A DNA stretch of 64,000 bases from Skeletonema tropicum (Eukaryota; Bacillariophyta; Thalassiosirophyceae; Thalassiosirales; Thalassiosiraceae). The notes under the pieces were generated by a model, which ran no database searches, was not told where the DNA came from, and was given only the letters and a program-made list of their open reading frames with translations. This document shows positions 22,837-32,808 of this stretch, one piece after another. The first letter of the stretch is position 1, and every line of letters starts with the position of its first letter. Where the stretch lies: the NCBI GenBank assembly GCA_037178625.1, contig CM074131.1, positions 930,001-994,000 of the forward strand, given 5' to 3'. The translations under genes were made by a program, and so were the position numbers.

Positions 22837-23898
22837 TCATGCAACGTCGTCATTCGGGCTGTTTGCGGGGGGCTTTCTATCGTCTATATCATTTTCATCA
22901 ACATGATCTCTAACCGCCTGACTTGTAGATTGCGCAGGACTTGGAACTAGGTCTGGATCACTTCCTCGCCATACACAATCATAGACGAAGCCTGCGGCAG
23001 AGTCTCTGGTTAATGTACCTGGTGGTGCTACAAGCTGAGCAGTAGCGGCATCGTGAAATGCGCTCTCGTTGTGTATTTCTAAGGTTGAGAAGTACTCTTC
23101 CAAATCTTGTTCCAGTCTCCGCCAAGCATTTTGTGACGAGTAAGATGACATCGCAGGAGTAGTTCCTTCCATTGCAGAAAATGTATCTGAGGGCATGCTT
23201 TCTAATTGACTACTTTCATCTGCTTGTTCTTCATTTGATATGCTGCCTCGGCTGGGTGTTTCTCTCCCTATCGATGTGTCTTCAGCATGATTTTCTTTGG
23301 GGTTTTCTCTGCTATTGCTGAGAGTCATCTCAAGGTCAGCAGAAGGATCATTTTCCAGTGACCTTGAGATCTGTTGCGAGTCAACAGATTCTTCTCTCGA
23401 TGCGACGGTGTTTTGTGAGTTGACGTCGTTTGGTATTGAGTAATTATCCTTCTCAATCTCTTTCTTGACATCATTCAAGATCGAATGTTGCTGGTTGATA
23501 TTTCTCAGCTCGGATTTTTCTCTGTCTATCCCTGGAACAATGTCATGGCCTTTTGCTTCTGCAGGTTACATCATACATAATCAAATGAGAATTATCATTT
23601 CATTCATACAAGAAGAAGGGGCATCAGGCAGCAAAGGGTTTGAAAAGATGAAACCACAATGAATTGCCCGGTCTACTTTACATGAGAAAAGCATATCTTA
23701 TCTCTTATAACTATATATTCCTGGCTGAAGCGCATATCACTTACCATTTTCTACGCTAGTGCTGGTCGTATCGTACTGAGAATGAGATTGCTGTTGATCT
23801 ACTATCATCGGTTTTACAATGACGAGCGAGTCCTCGTTCACCTTCGCAGAGGAATCCATCTCGCTGCCAGAGCTGCTTTTCGGATCCTCGTCACTCAT
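22837..23898 (-). CDS. Unknown acidic Ser/Glu-rich protein, array copy 2
   Basis: Exons 23898-23745 and 23558-22837, 291 aa, collinear with copy 1 at an offset of 7065 and with identical splice sites. I see one amino-acid difference from copy 1 (VYDSVW becomes VYDCVW), so the duplication is recent. Function unknown; see copy 1. Confidence 0.6.
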
Positions 23899-24682
23899 TT
23901 TTTGCGCTGGTTGATTGAGTCAATTTAATTATGGATATGAGATAGAGGCACAACACTGGAGGCTGTGTTGATTATTATTTGCTCTATATATTCTGTCTGC
24001 CTCACAGCTTTCAACAGGTACATCATATGATGTTATGGTACATTCCAACTCCCTCCACAGCAACGTTGGATAAGCAGGTTGAAAATTCAGGTGAAAGAAG
24101 TTGAAAACATTACCGCCCAGGCCAGGTTCTCAAGGAAAGTTTATGTAGGCTTCGTCGCAAATCTTGATAAGTAAAGATATGAATTGTTGTTGTTTGAAAA
24201 AGATAGAATGACACGAAGCTTTGCTCCCAACATGACCTAAACCCACATGTTCATAACCTTATATGTCACGTTTTTCTTGAGAAAGAGAAGAAACAGGAAC
24301 GTGACGTACTCCGCTCATTTGAGGCGGGCGGCTCCATCCTGCTGGCTGACTGACTGGCTTCGACTTCTGTATAGTAGCCTTGCCTTTTCTTCATCTTTGT
24401 TGAAATGAAGCCCGCTTCATGATGATCGAAGGCCCACTGCTCAATGCCCTCCAAACTCAGAACGATAGCTCTCAATCTCAAGAGGGATACTGCAGCAACT
24501 TTTCTCCTAGTTCCAGTTCCAATACTTCTCACCTTCGTTTCTGCTCAGGTTCCATCATATTACAAATTCATTGTCATCTTAACAGTGAAATGCATATCTA
24601 CACCTTTCTGTCGTAGAGCCGATTGTTTTGGGTACTCTCCTCTACAAACGTCCTGAAACTGAGCCACTGGCAAGCCGCGAGA

Positions 24683-25454
24683 ATGAGCAATAATACAGAG
24701 CATACAGCTGACGGTTCCGAGGAGGATCTTCTCCACAGATGCACATCGGCACCCTTTGTCTCAGGTATCATCGCAAACTTCAAGAGAATACGAGAGGAGA
24801 AACAGGTAGGTGATTCTCTGTAACAGCTGAATGCAGCAGCTTCGATCTTATGCTACTGCTACCTTTCAAGTGCTTGCTTTCAGTGCTGCTAGCTTTGCCT
24901 CCCTCCCTTTGAGCTGGTACCATGTGTTTTTGACGTATCCAAACTACTCAGAGCCATTCCATCTATTATTTATGTATCCACTGTCATTTCACATTCCACA
25001 CACCCTCTTCTGGCAGAAGATAATGATTTGACTCGTCAGTCACTTCTGATGCAGCGAGAGAGGACATTATCCGAGCTGAACTTCATCTCAAAACAAGCGT
25101 CGCTGTTTGATGGTGTCAAGGAGATTGTAGATGAGAAGTATTTGGCACCTTCTAGAGTAGAGCTGGTTCAAAAAAAAGGAAGCATGCGTGAAAGAAGCAT
25201 ATGTTGCTCTTGCCGCACAACAACCATCTTCTCTCAGCAACGGGCGTAATGCAAAACAAAGGCTGCTTGAAGATACATTGCTTGGGAGAGAAATATCGTA
25301 CCCAAACAAAGAATCGGTTCAAGAATTAGATGATGGTAATTCTTCACTCTTGAATACAGCGCGAAAGACTGCAGATTTGGTTGTCTTCGACTACCTTTCC
25401 ACCAGGAATGCTCACACCCCACGATGCTTGGTCTTTTACTCACCGCCAAAGATA
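24683..25454 (+). pseudogene. Unknown plus-strand gene of the array, copy 2 (broken)
   Basis: Same structure as copy 1: exon starting MSNNTEHTADG at 24683, second exon reading DNDLTRQSLL, the same eight-A frame break and the same downstream frameshift leading to an early stop. Units 1 and 2 therefore share both lesions and inherited them together. Confidence 0.5.
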
Positions 25455-26789
25455 TGACTTCTCAAACAAAACAGTGTAAGATAGAGTATCGAGAGTGTAC
25501 TGCTAGCCGCTGCCGCTGAAATGCGCATACACCAGAAACACTCAAGAATGAAGTGGATGAATGTCCTGCATCGGTCGTCGCTGCTCAAGCAACATCCTCT
25601 AACCATTATGTGGTAGCGGAGGGAGGGGGGGGATTGTCAGGGGCGCATGTCTTTGCCATCCAGATCTGTGGTAATGGCCCAGTGTTCAGAAATGGAACAG
25701 GGAAGACAAGAATAGTGGGTGGTAAAGAGCCCCTTGCAGACAGTGAGGATGCGCCATAGCCTTTCTCTTTCTGCTTCACGTTTCCAACTTCGTAAGGCTC
25801 GAAAATATTGCTTCTCTCTGTAAGGTATGGTATTTTCCGTCGTCTGTTACCAATTTACCTTACGATGGTCGAGGTTCAAGTGCGATGACAGAACTGGTTA
25901 CAGTTGTCTCCTTCGCTTCGATATTGAAATCGACAGCCAAAGCTGTTGGAATTTTACAACATATGTAAACATTCAGTTCGATCGATGACACGTGGGAAGA
26001 TCGACCCCGAGATGCCCCTGACCTACCCCGCGATTAGTAGTACATCACGATTATCTCCACAGCTGGGTGGGATTGGATCCGCGATAATACATTGAAGGTG
26101 GAGGGTGCATGGAGGAAGGAGGTGGACAGCTTTCTTTGAACCTCTTCTTTTTAACCTCTTGGAAGTAAGTGGCTAAAACGGTGTAAATGAGGAGTCTTTT
26201 CTCAAATGAGGTACTCAAAATATCCGAACAGGTATTGAAACTATATTAGGCCTATATATATCTCTTGATAAGTTTATGTCTGTAACAAATATATAGCTGT
26301 CTCATCTCCTTGACTCCATGACGTGGATTTTTTGTCTACGTAGGAATCGTCCAAGAAGCGGTACCAAAGTGGCGCCAACGATCATCGAGCACATCACCAC
26401 CATGGGATTTCCGCCCGAGTAGCGTACTGTACTAAGCGTGGTGCCGTTATATAAAAGATACAATGCTCGAGACGTTTATATAGACACATATGATTGCATG
26501 TAGCAACTTTATATGTACTAATTTTTACAAATGATGTAAAATAAAAGCCAATTTGTGCACATGAATGTGTATCCTCAACTCTCATGAGCAATGAACGATG
26601 GTGTTATAACAAATATTTCGGCACTAACGACACCAAACACTGCTAAAATAACGCTTGTAGAGTTATGAAAAGAATGTTTGCATCTTTTTAATGCGGTATT
26701 AATAATTTATGAGGCCCACAGATCCTTGTCATTCAACACAAACACTTCTGTATGCACATCCATCTACTACAAGAGAATCACTTTGTGCA

Positions 26790-27286
26790 TTCCAATGATG
26801 TCAGTAGTGATCATATGCAGCTCTATCCGTCGAACATTACTTCATTGAAACCAAAGGGCCTTAACAAGTCGTTGAAGATTCCACTCCGATCAATTCAGAG
26901 CAATGTAGCGCCGTAACAATAGCCTTCTTCGGAGACAAAATGTGCACCTATTCCACCCTAATCGAACTACGAGTCACCCAACTACGACCTTATCTCTTCA
27001 ATCAAATACAATAGTTGTTGTGTCATTGTTGTCAGATGGTAATGTTGATTTGAATAACGAATCCATTGGAATTTGTTCGAGGAATGGCCATGTGTTGGGC
27101 GATGGTGATACCAAGGCTGAGTTCGCCGATGGTGGTGTAGGCAGTGAAATCGATCTCAATTGTCAACTTCACGGTACAAAGCGATCCTTACATATTATTG
27201 AGAGCTCATTTGTCGTGTTTAGTTGTCTCGTCATGATTAGAGGTCGGAATAGAGCAATGAAATGGGTGACATTTGTTTGTAATTGA
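26790..27286 (+). pseudogene. Decayed coding region inside TIR element B
   Basis: Homologous to 2250-2690 in copy A. The longest open piece (26942-27286, 114 aa) reads out of the frame that looks conserved over its first part and in it over the second, where LLSDGNVDLNNESIGICSRN and TKAEFADGGVGSEIDL are shared with copy A. Third-position differences between the copies suggest past selection on protein. Family unknown. Confidence 0.4.
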
Positions 27287-27318
27287 TGATGTGATGTGTA
27301 GCAGCAATGTTGGTGCCC

Positions 27319-27597
27319 TGTAATGCCCAGTACGACAGGTACAGTCATTACCTAGGGATTCTCAGGAATCCTGGAAGCATAGGTTAGGAGGTGTTGCTGA
27401 CGTGGGCGACTTGAAGTATCTTTGGAGTTCTTTGTTGAAGTCGCGGCTTGTGTATCTTGTAGTCACCTCCTGTTCCCTAACGCACCGCAGTGCTGCTGCA
27501 GTCTTTATCTATCATAAAATAATCCTTTAACAACAAGTTACATCTACGAATATTCATTCTACCCACTCCTTCGGGTCATTCTCTGCTAGACAGAGCA
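27319..27597 (+). repeat. 5' LTR of gypsy element
   Basis: 279 bp, from TGTAATGCCCAG to GACAGAGCA. Compared with the 3' LTR it has two extra A in the catcataaaataatcc stretch and no substitution that I could find. No clear tRNA primer-binding site follows it; the next bases are ctgtttaaacag. Confidence 0.9.
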
Positions 27598-27711
27598 CTG
27601 TTTAAACAGCTATAACTTTAGCAGATAGCCAACACTCTGCTGTGTTGCAATCAACGAATTTGAACATTCTCTGAAGCCGAAATCACCGTCGATTTTGCAT
27701 CTTTTGTCAAC

Positions 27712-30700
27712 ATGTTGTTTGATGAATCCGCGATCAAAGTCGTGCTCTCCTATGAACCTGGAGCAAGCAAAGAACGCTATGGCTCAGTCACTCTGATGCC
27801 TTCTGGGAAGGGACGTGGGTCCTCCTTGAAATGTGCGTGTACGGATGCAATGAACGTGGAACATGTTTGTGATGAGATCATCGATGCAATCAACCGCGCC
27901 GCCACCAATCCACAGACAAGAGAGTCTGACAGGTTCAAGTTTATGGGTCTAGTGCTTGATGATCAAGCTAGAGTCGTGTGGACACAAGCAGCCACTGATG
28001 TCGGAGTTGATGTACTCAACCCCACTGCTGGAGACTTCAACCGCGTTGTGAAGAAGTTCTTCGACAAGCGCACGCTCGCATTTAATTGTATCAACGAGAT
28101 TGATACTCCTTTAAATCTAGATCATTCAGTTGACCCTACTGAAAATATTATTAGCTCTGCCGACAACCATTGCTGTTTTACTAACATTCATTGTCCTTCT
28201 AACAACACTACAACTGACTATTCTTCTGACGACGAGTGCGAAGACGAAGATTTTGAATCTATTGGGGTAACCTATCATATACCGGTGCCGAAGATGACCG
28301 CACCTAGATTACCTGACAACATGACGCCCATTACCATCATGTTATGTAAGACGATTGGATTATGTAATTCGTCACGCCTACTACGAGTTCTGATAGACTC
28401 AGGTACAACTACCACGATGATACACCGACGTGTGCTGCCACGTGAAGTTCAACCAAAAACACTTAAGAGTGAACGTCCAGTGACCACTCTCGGAGGTACT
28501 GTTCAAGTCAAAGAAGTAGTTACACTCCGTAATATCAAGCTGCCAGAATTCGATAAGAATCGTGTTATCGACGAGACAAAGGCCCTAGTCTTCGATTCCA
28601 AATGCAGTTATGATGTTCTTCTTGGCGCAGACTTGCTCAAGAAGCTTGGCATGAAGCTTGATTATGAAAATGGCTTCGTCTATTGGTTAGGGAATACAGT
28701 GCCGATGCGCAATCCCTTCACAACCACATCAGATGATTACAATCATATGATGGATTCATATTTTCTCCAGGAAGAGGAAGAACTCCTTGAGTATTATGAC
28801 TATCTTGACGCATACATCAGTTCAGGATGTGATGTCAGCTATGCAAGTGAGATACTTGAAGCAAAATACGACCAAGTCGAAATTGAAGATGTCATCCGTG
28901 AACAGAATCACCTAGATGACGAACAGAAGCAGGGTCTCAGAGAACTGCTTAACGGCTATACCAAGTTATTTGACGGTAGCCTCGGGGTTTATCCTCACAA
29001 GAAGGTTCACATTGAGGTGGAACCTGATGCACAACCGGTACATGCGAGAGCATATCCTGTACCCAACATTCACCAACAAGCCTTTAAGAAAGAGCTTATG
29101 CACTTAGTCAAGATTGGAGTGCTTACATATGCTGGAGTAAGCGATTGGTGTAGTCCAACGTTTATCATTCCAAAGAAAGACGGTCGCGTTCGCTGGGTCA
29201 GCGACCTACGTGCCTTGAATAAAGTGATCAGGCGAAAGCAATATCCCTTACCACGGATCAATGATATTCTGCGTAAGCGTTCGGGATACAAATACTTCAC
29301 TAAGTTAGATATTTCAATGCAATATTACACTTTTGAACTCGATGAGGAAAGTCAAGATCTTTGCACTATTGCAACTCCCTTTGGGAAGTTCAAGTACCTT
29401 AGATTACCCATGGGGTTAAAATGTTCACCTGATATCGCGCAATCAGTCATGGAAGAGGTCATGCGTGACCTTGATGAAACAGACACTTACATCGATGACA
29501 TTGGTGTCTTCTCAAACGACTATGAGAGCCATCTCAAGTCACTTAAAACCGTATTAACCCGTCTGCAAGACAATGGGTTCACTATTAATCCGCTCAAATG
29601 CGAATGGTGCGTCCAAGAGACCGATTGGCTTGGATATTGGCTAACTCCAGAAGGCTTGAAGCCGTGGAAGAAGAAGGTAGACGCTATCTTACAAATGCAA
29701 AAACCAACAAACATCAAGGGTTTGAGAACCTTCCTTGGTGCAGTAAACTACTACAAAGACATGTGGCCCTCACGTGCTCACGTACTTAAGCCTCTCACTG
29801 ACATGACAGGCAAAAAGAAATTCGAATGGACTGACGAAATGGACGAGTCCTTTAAGAAAATGAAAGCCATCCTTTGCATGGATGCTATGTCAGCTTATCC
29901 AGACCACAATAAGCCCTTTCACATCTATACCGATGCAAGCGATTACCAAATGGGAAGCGTCATCATGCAAGACAATCGCCCAGTTGCCTATTTCAGTCGA
30001 AAGCTGAATAGTGCCCAAAAGAACTACACGACAATGGAGAAGGAACTCTTGTCAATTGTAATGACACTTAAGGAATTCAGAACGATGCTGTTAGGCGCTG
30101 AAATCCATGTACACACTGATCATATGAATCTCACCTTTACAAATCTTAACACGCAGCGTGTACTGCGTTGGCGAATGTATGTCGAAGAGTATTCACCTAC
30201 TCTCCATTACGTTCCGGGCCCACAGAACATATTGGCCGATGCCCTTTCTCGCGTGCCGAAGAGCGGCACCGAAGATCAAGGTACAGCTCAACCTGAGCTT
30301 GAAGTAGAAAGTTTTGCTGCTGCTGCAGAATCCTTCGCTACTTGTCTTGACGATGCTGATCAGCACAAGAATAATTTTGAATTTTGCTATCATTTTACAC
30401 GCATTCCTGTATCTGAAGATGCAGTCATGGTCGGGAAGAGTACGATCGAAGAAAACCATCATAGCTTTCACACTGAGTGGCTGACGCCAGGTGTTGAAGT
30501 TTCTAGTACCGTTCGAGATAACGGAGAACAACATGACCGCGAGGTCTCTCACACTTCTATATTTGACGATCCAGAGCTAGTGGATTGTTTCCTTAATCTA
30601 CCGCCAGAAGCAGATGGGCTAGAATCGCCTCTGCGTTGGGAATATGTAGCTGAGATGCAAGCTACTGATGAGGAATTGCAAGAGCTGATTCAACGCTCTC

Positions 30701-31794
30701 CTCAACAATATCACATTAGAACGATACAAGATCAAAACATTGTTTGCTACACAAAGCTTGGCGACAACAATAACACGCAATGGAAGATTGCATTACCAAG
30801 GAATATGATTCCTCAGACACTTACATTCTATCATAGTATACTAGGTCATCCAGGCTCGAGACGCCTCAGAGACACCTTGAAAGCGAGGTACTTTCATCCA
30901 CAACTGCGAAGCTACTGCGAAAACTATCATTGTGACATATGCCAGCGAGAGAAGCTGCCAGGCCCTGGTTATGGATTCCTGCCAGAGCGCGAACTGAATG
31001 CTGAACCTTGGTCAGAGGTTGCAGTTGATCTAATAGGACCTTGGAAGATTGAGGTCAATAATGTTGAAGTCGAGCTGAATGCTCTTACTTGCATTGATAC
31101 AACTACTAATCTAGTCGAGCTGACTAGAATTGACAATAAAGAGATGGGACACATCCGAGACAAGTTTACTCAGGCATGGCTATGCCGTTATCCACTCCCT
31201 CAACGTTGTGTTCACGACAATGGGAAAGAATTCGTGGGATACGAGTTCCAAAGAAGACTAGAAATATTGGGCATCAAGGATGTCCCTACAACTAAAAGAA
31301 ATCCACAAAGTAATGCAGTCTGCGAACGAATGCACCAGACTGTCGGTAATATCTTGCGCACGATGCTCAAGTCTAATCCACCACAGAACATGCAAGAGGC
31401 GAATGACATCCTCGACGCAGCCTTATCTACAGTGATGCACGCACTTAGATCCAACATTAGTACAGCCCTAAATGGTTCGCCAGGAGCCTTGACATTCAAT
31501 AGGGATATGTTCGTCAACATTCCGCTGATCGCAGATTGGCATCTCATCACCACGAACCGTGAACAGTTCGTCAATGAATCACTACGGCGCTCAAACGCGA
31601 AGAGACGGCGCTACGACTATACACCGGGCATGCGTGTCCTTAAGAAATTACACAAACCTACCAAGCTTGGCAATCGAACGTCAGGCCCTTATAATATCAC
31701 ACAAGTCCATGTGAATGGGACAGTAACCATATTACTTCGGCCAGGAGTAACTGAACGTATCAATATTCGTAGGGTGATCCCTTATCGAACATAA
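27712..31794 (+). CDS. Gypsy polyprotein: protease - reverse transcriptase - RNase H - integrase
   Basis: Single 1360-aa ORF without frameshift or stop. Order: N-terminal ~200 residues with no zinc knuckle (possibly a reduced gag); aspartic protease site VLIDSGTTTT (about residues 226-235); reverse transcriptase with SDLRALNK, TKLDISMQYY, LPMGL and the catalytic box YIDD; RNase H (YTDASDYQMG, TMEKELL, HTDHMN); integrase with an HHCC finger (HSILGHPG ... CDICQREK) and the D, D, E residues in VDLIGPW, HDNGKEF and AVCERMH. Integrase after reverse transcriptase defines Ty3/gypsy, not copia. The ORF starts 114 nt after the 5' LTR. All catalytic residues I looked for are present, so the copy may be active. 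Confidence 0.95.
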   Translation: MLFDESAIKVVLSYEPGASKERYGSVTLMPSGKGRGSSLKCACTDAMNVEHVCDEIIDAINRAATNPQTRESDRFKFMGLVLDDQARVVWTQAATDVGVDVLNPTAGDFNRVVKKFFDKRTLAFNCINEIDTPLNLDHSVDPTENIISSADNHCCFTNIHCPSNNTTTDYSSDDECEDEDFESIGVTYHIPVPKMTAPRLPDNMTPITIMLCKTIGLCNSSRLLRVLIDSGTTTTMIHRRVLPREVQPKTLKSERPVTTLGGTVQVKEVVTLRNIKLPEFDKNRVIDETKALVFDSKCSYDVLLGADLLKKLGMKLDYENGFVYWLGNTVPMRNPFTTTSDDYNHMMDSYFLQEEEELLEYYDYLDAYISSGCDVSYASEILEAKYDQVEIEDVIREQNHLDDEQKQGLRELLNGYTKLFDGSLGVYPHKKVHIEVEPDAQPVHARAYPVPNIHQQAFKKELMHLVKIGVLTYAGVSDWCSPTFIIPKKDGRVRWVSDLRALNKVIRRKQYPLPRINDILRKRSGYKYFTKLDISMQYYTFELDEESQDLCTIATPFGKFKYLRLPMGLKCSPDIAQSVMEEVMRDLDETDTYIDDIGVFSNDYESHLKSLKTVLTRLQDNGFTINPLKCEWCVQETDWLGYWLTPEGLKPWKKKVDAILQMQKPTNIKGLRTFLGAVNYYKDMWPSRAHVLKPLTDMTGKKKFEWTDEMDESFKKMKAILCMDAMSAYPDHNKPFHIYTDASDYQMGSVIMQDNRPVAYFSRKLNSAQKNYTTMEKELLSIVMTLKEFRTMLLGAEIHVHTDHMNLTFTNLNTQRVLRWRMYVEEYSPTLHYVPGPQNILADALSRVPKSGTEDQGTAQPELEVESFAAAAESFATCLDDADQHKNNFEFCYHFTRIPVSEDAVMVGKSTIEENHHSFHTEWLTPGVEVSSTVRDNGEQHDREVSHTSIFDDPELVDCFLNLPPEADGLESPLRWEYVAEMQATDEELQELIQRSPQQYHIRTIQDQNIVCYTKLGDNNNTQWKIALPRNMIPQTLTFYHSILGHPGSRRLRDTLKARYFHPQLRSYCENYHCDICQREKLPGPGYGFLPERELNAEPWSEVAVDLIGPWKIEVNNVEVELNALTCIDTTTNLVELTRIDNKEMGHIRDKFTQAWLCRYPLPQRCVHDNGKEFVGYEFQRRLEILGIKDVPTTKRNPQSNAVCERMHQTVGNILRTMLKSNPPQNMQEANDILDAALSTVMHALRSNISTALNGSPGALTFNRDMFVNIPLIADWHLITTNREQFVNESLRRSNAKRRRYDYTPGMRVLKKLHKPTKLGNRTSGPYNITQVHVNGTVTILLRPGVTERINIRRVIPYRT

Positions 31795-32014
31795 TCCGCG
31801 AGTCCCCCACGCGTAGCAACGTGACCACCAACGTTGAACTTGAGGTTTTTCGAGCTTTCCCTCAGAAGGGTTTTTCCTTTTTCCCTTCATCCACAATATA
31901 TATATGACCCGGGTCTCTGCACTTTGGCCAAACCTCTTTTGAGGAAGTGTAGTTACATCAATCATCTTATTTCATTCTCCTTGATCTACTATCAATGATC
32001 ATGGTGGGGAAGAG

Positions 32015-32291
32015 TGTAATGCCCAGTACGACAGGTACAGTCATTACCTAGGGATTCTCAGGAATCCTGGAAGCATAGGTTAGGAGGTGTTGCTGACGTG
32101 GGCGACTTGAAGTATCTTTGGAGTTCTTTGTTGAAGTCGCGGCTTGTGTATCTTGTAGTCACCTCCTGTTCCCTAACGCACCGCAGTGCTGCTGCAGTCT
32201 TTATCTATCATAATAATCCTTTAACAACAAGTTACATCTACGAATATTCATTCTACCCACTCCTTCGGGTCATTCTCTGCTAGACAGAGCA
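32015..32291 (+). repeat. 3' LTR of gypsy element
   Basis: 277 bp, identical to the 5' LTR except for the missing AA. It is followed directly by the target duplicate TGCCC. Confidence 0.9.
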
Positions 32292-32808
32292 TGCCCGACG
32301 GAGTGCTATGGCCATATGAAGTCACTAACAATGAACCACACCGACACTAGATGTCTATATGTAGAAGTAGCGGTGATAATTGGCGGAGAGAGGACGATCT
32401 CCGAGGTGTTACAGGCGTAGTATCGGACGACACATCGGGAGATTCGGCTTCTTCTGGTTGACTTTTTCTCATGTGACGCTTAGATGGGGTACCAAAAAGT
32501 GCATTACGTGGCCTAGCCAGAAAGTTTCCTCATAGCTTCAGCTGCATACAGTTATATAGCACGAAATGCAAATCTGTGTACTTCAGGAGATACGATTTTT
32601 ACCGCTATGCCATCAACATGGTGTTTTGGTTCACTTCCTCATTATGTGTGATGATGTTTTTGCTGCGAAATCTGCATGGCAAAAGAGGCGGGATTTTTTG
32701 TGAAATATTTTATTTTTCTAATTTCGGCGGAAAAGGAGTGCCGTTATCTATCTTGTATGACATATACGTAGGAATCAATTTGACGGAGTCGAGGAGATGA
32801 GACAGCTA

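Larger units (their letters stand above)
27319..32291 (+). mobile_element. Ty3/gypsy LTR retrotransposon, full length
   Basis: A 4973-bp element with TG...CA long terminal repeats at both ends and a 5-bp target duplication TGCCC (27314-27318 and 32292-32296). A purine-rich tract ggtggggaagag lies directly before the right LTR. The intact homologous site is seen in TIR element A near 2773 (ggtgcctgacgg). One long intact ORF lies between the LTRs. The two LTRs differ only by a 2-nt AA indel, so insertion was recent. Confidence 0.95.

Noticed and set aside
27712..31794. Copia-type (CoDi) assignment of the retrotransposon
   Set aside because: Integrase follows RNase H, and the motifs YIDD and HSILGHPG fit Ty3/gypsy; copia has integrase before reverse transcriptase.
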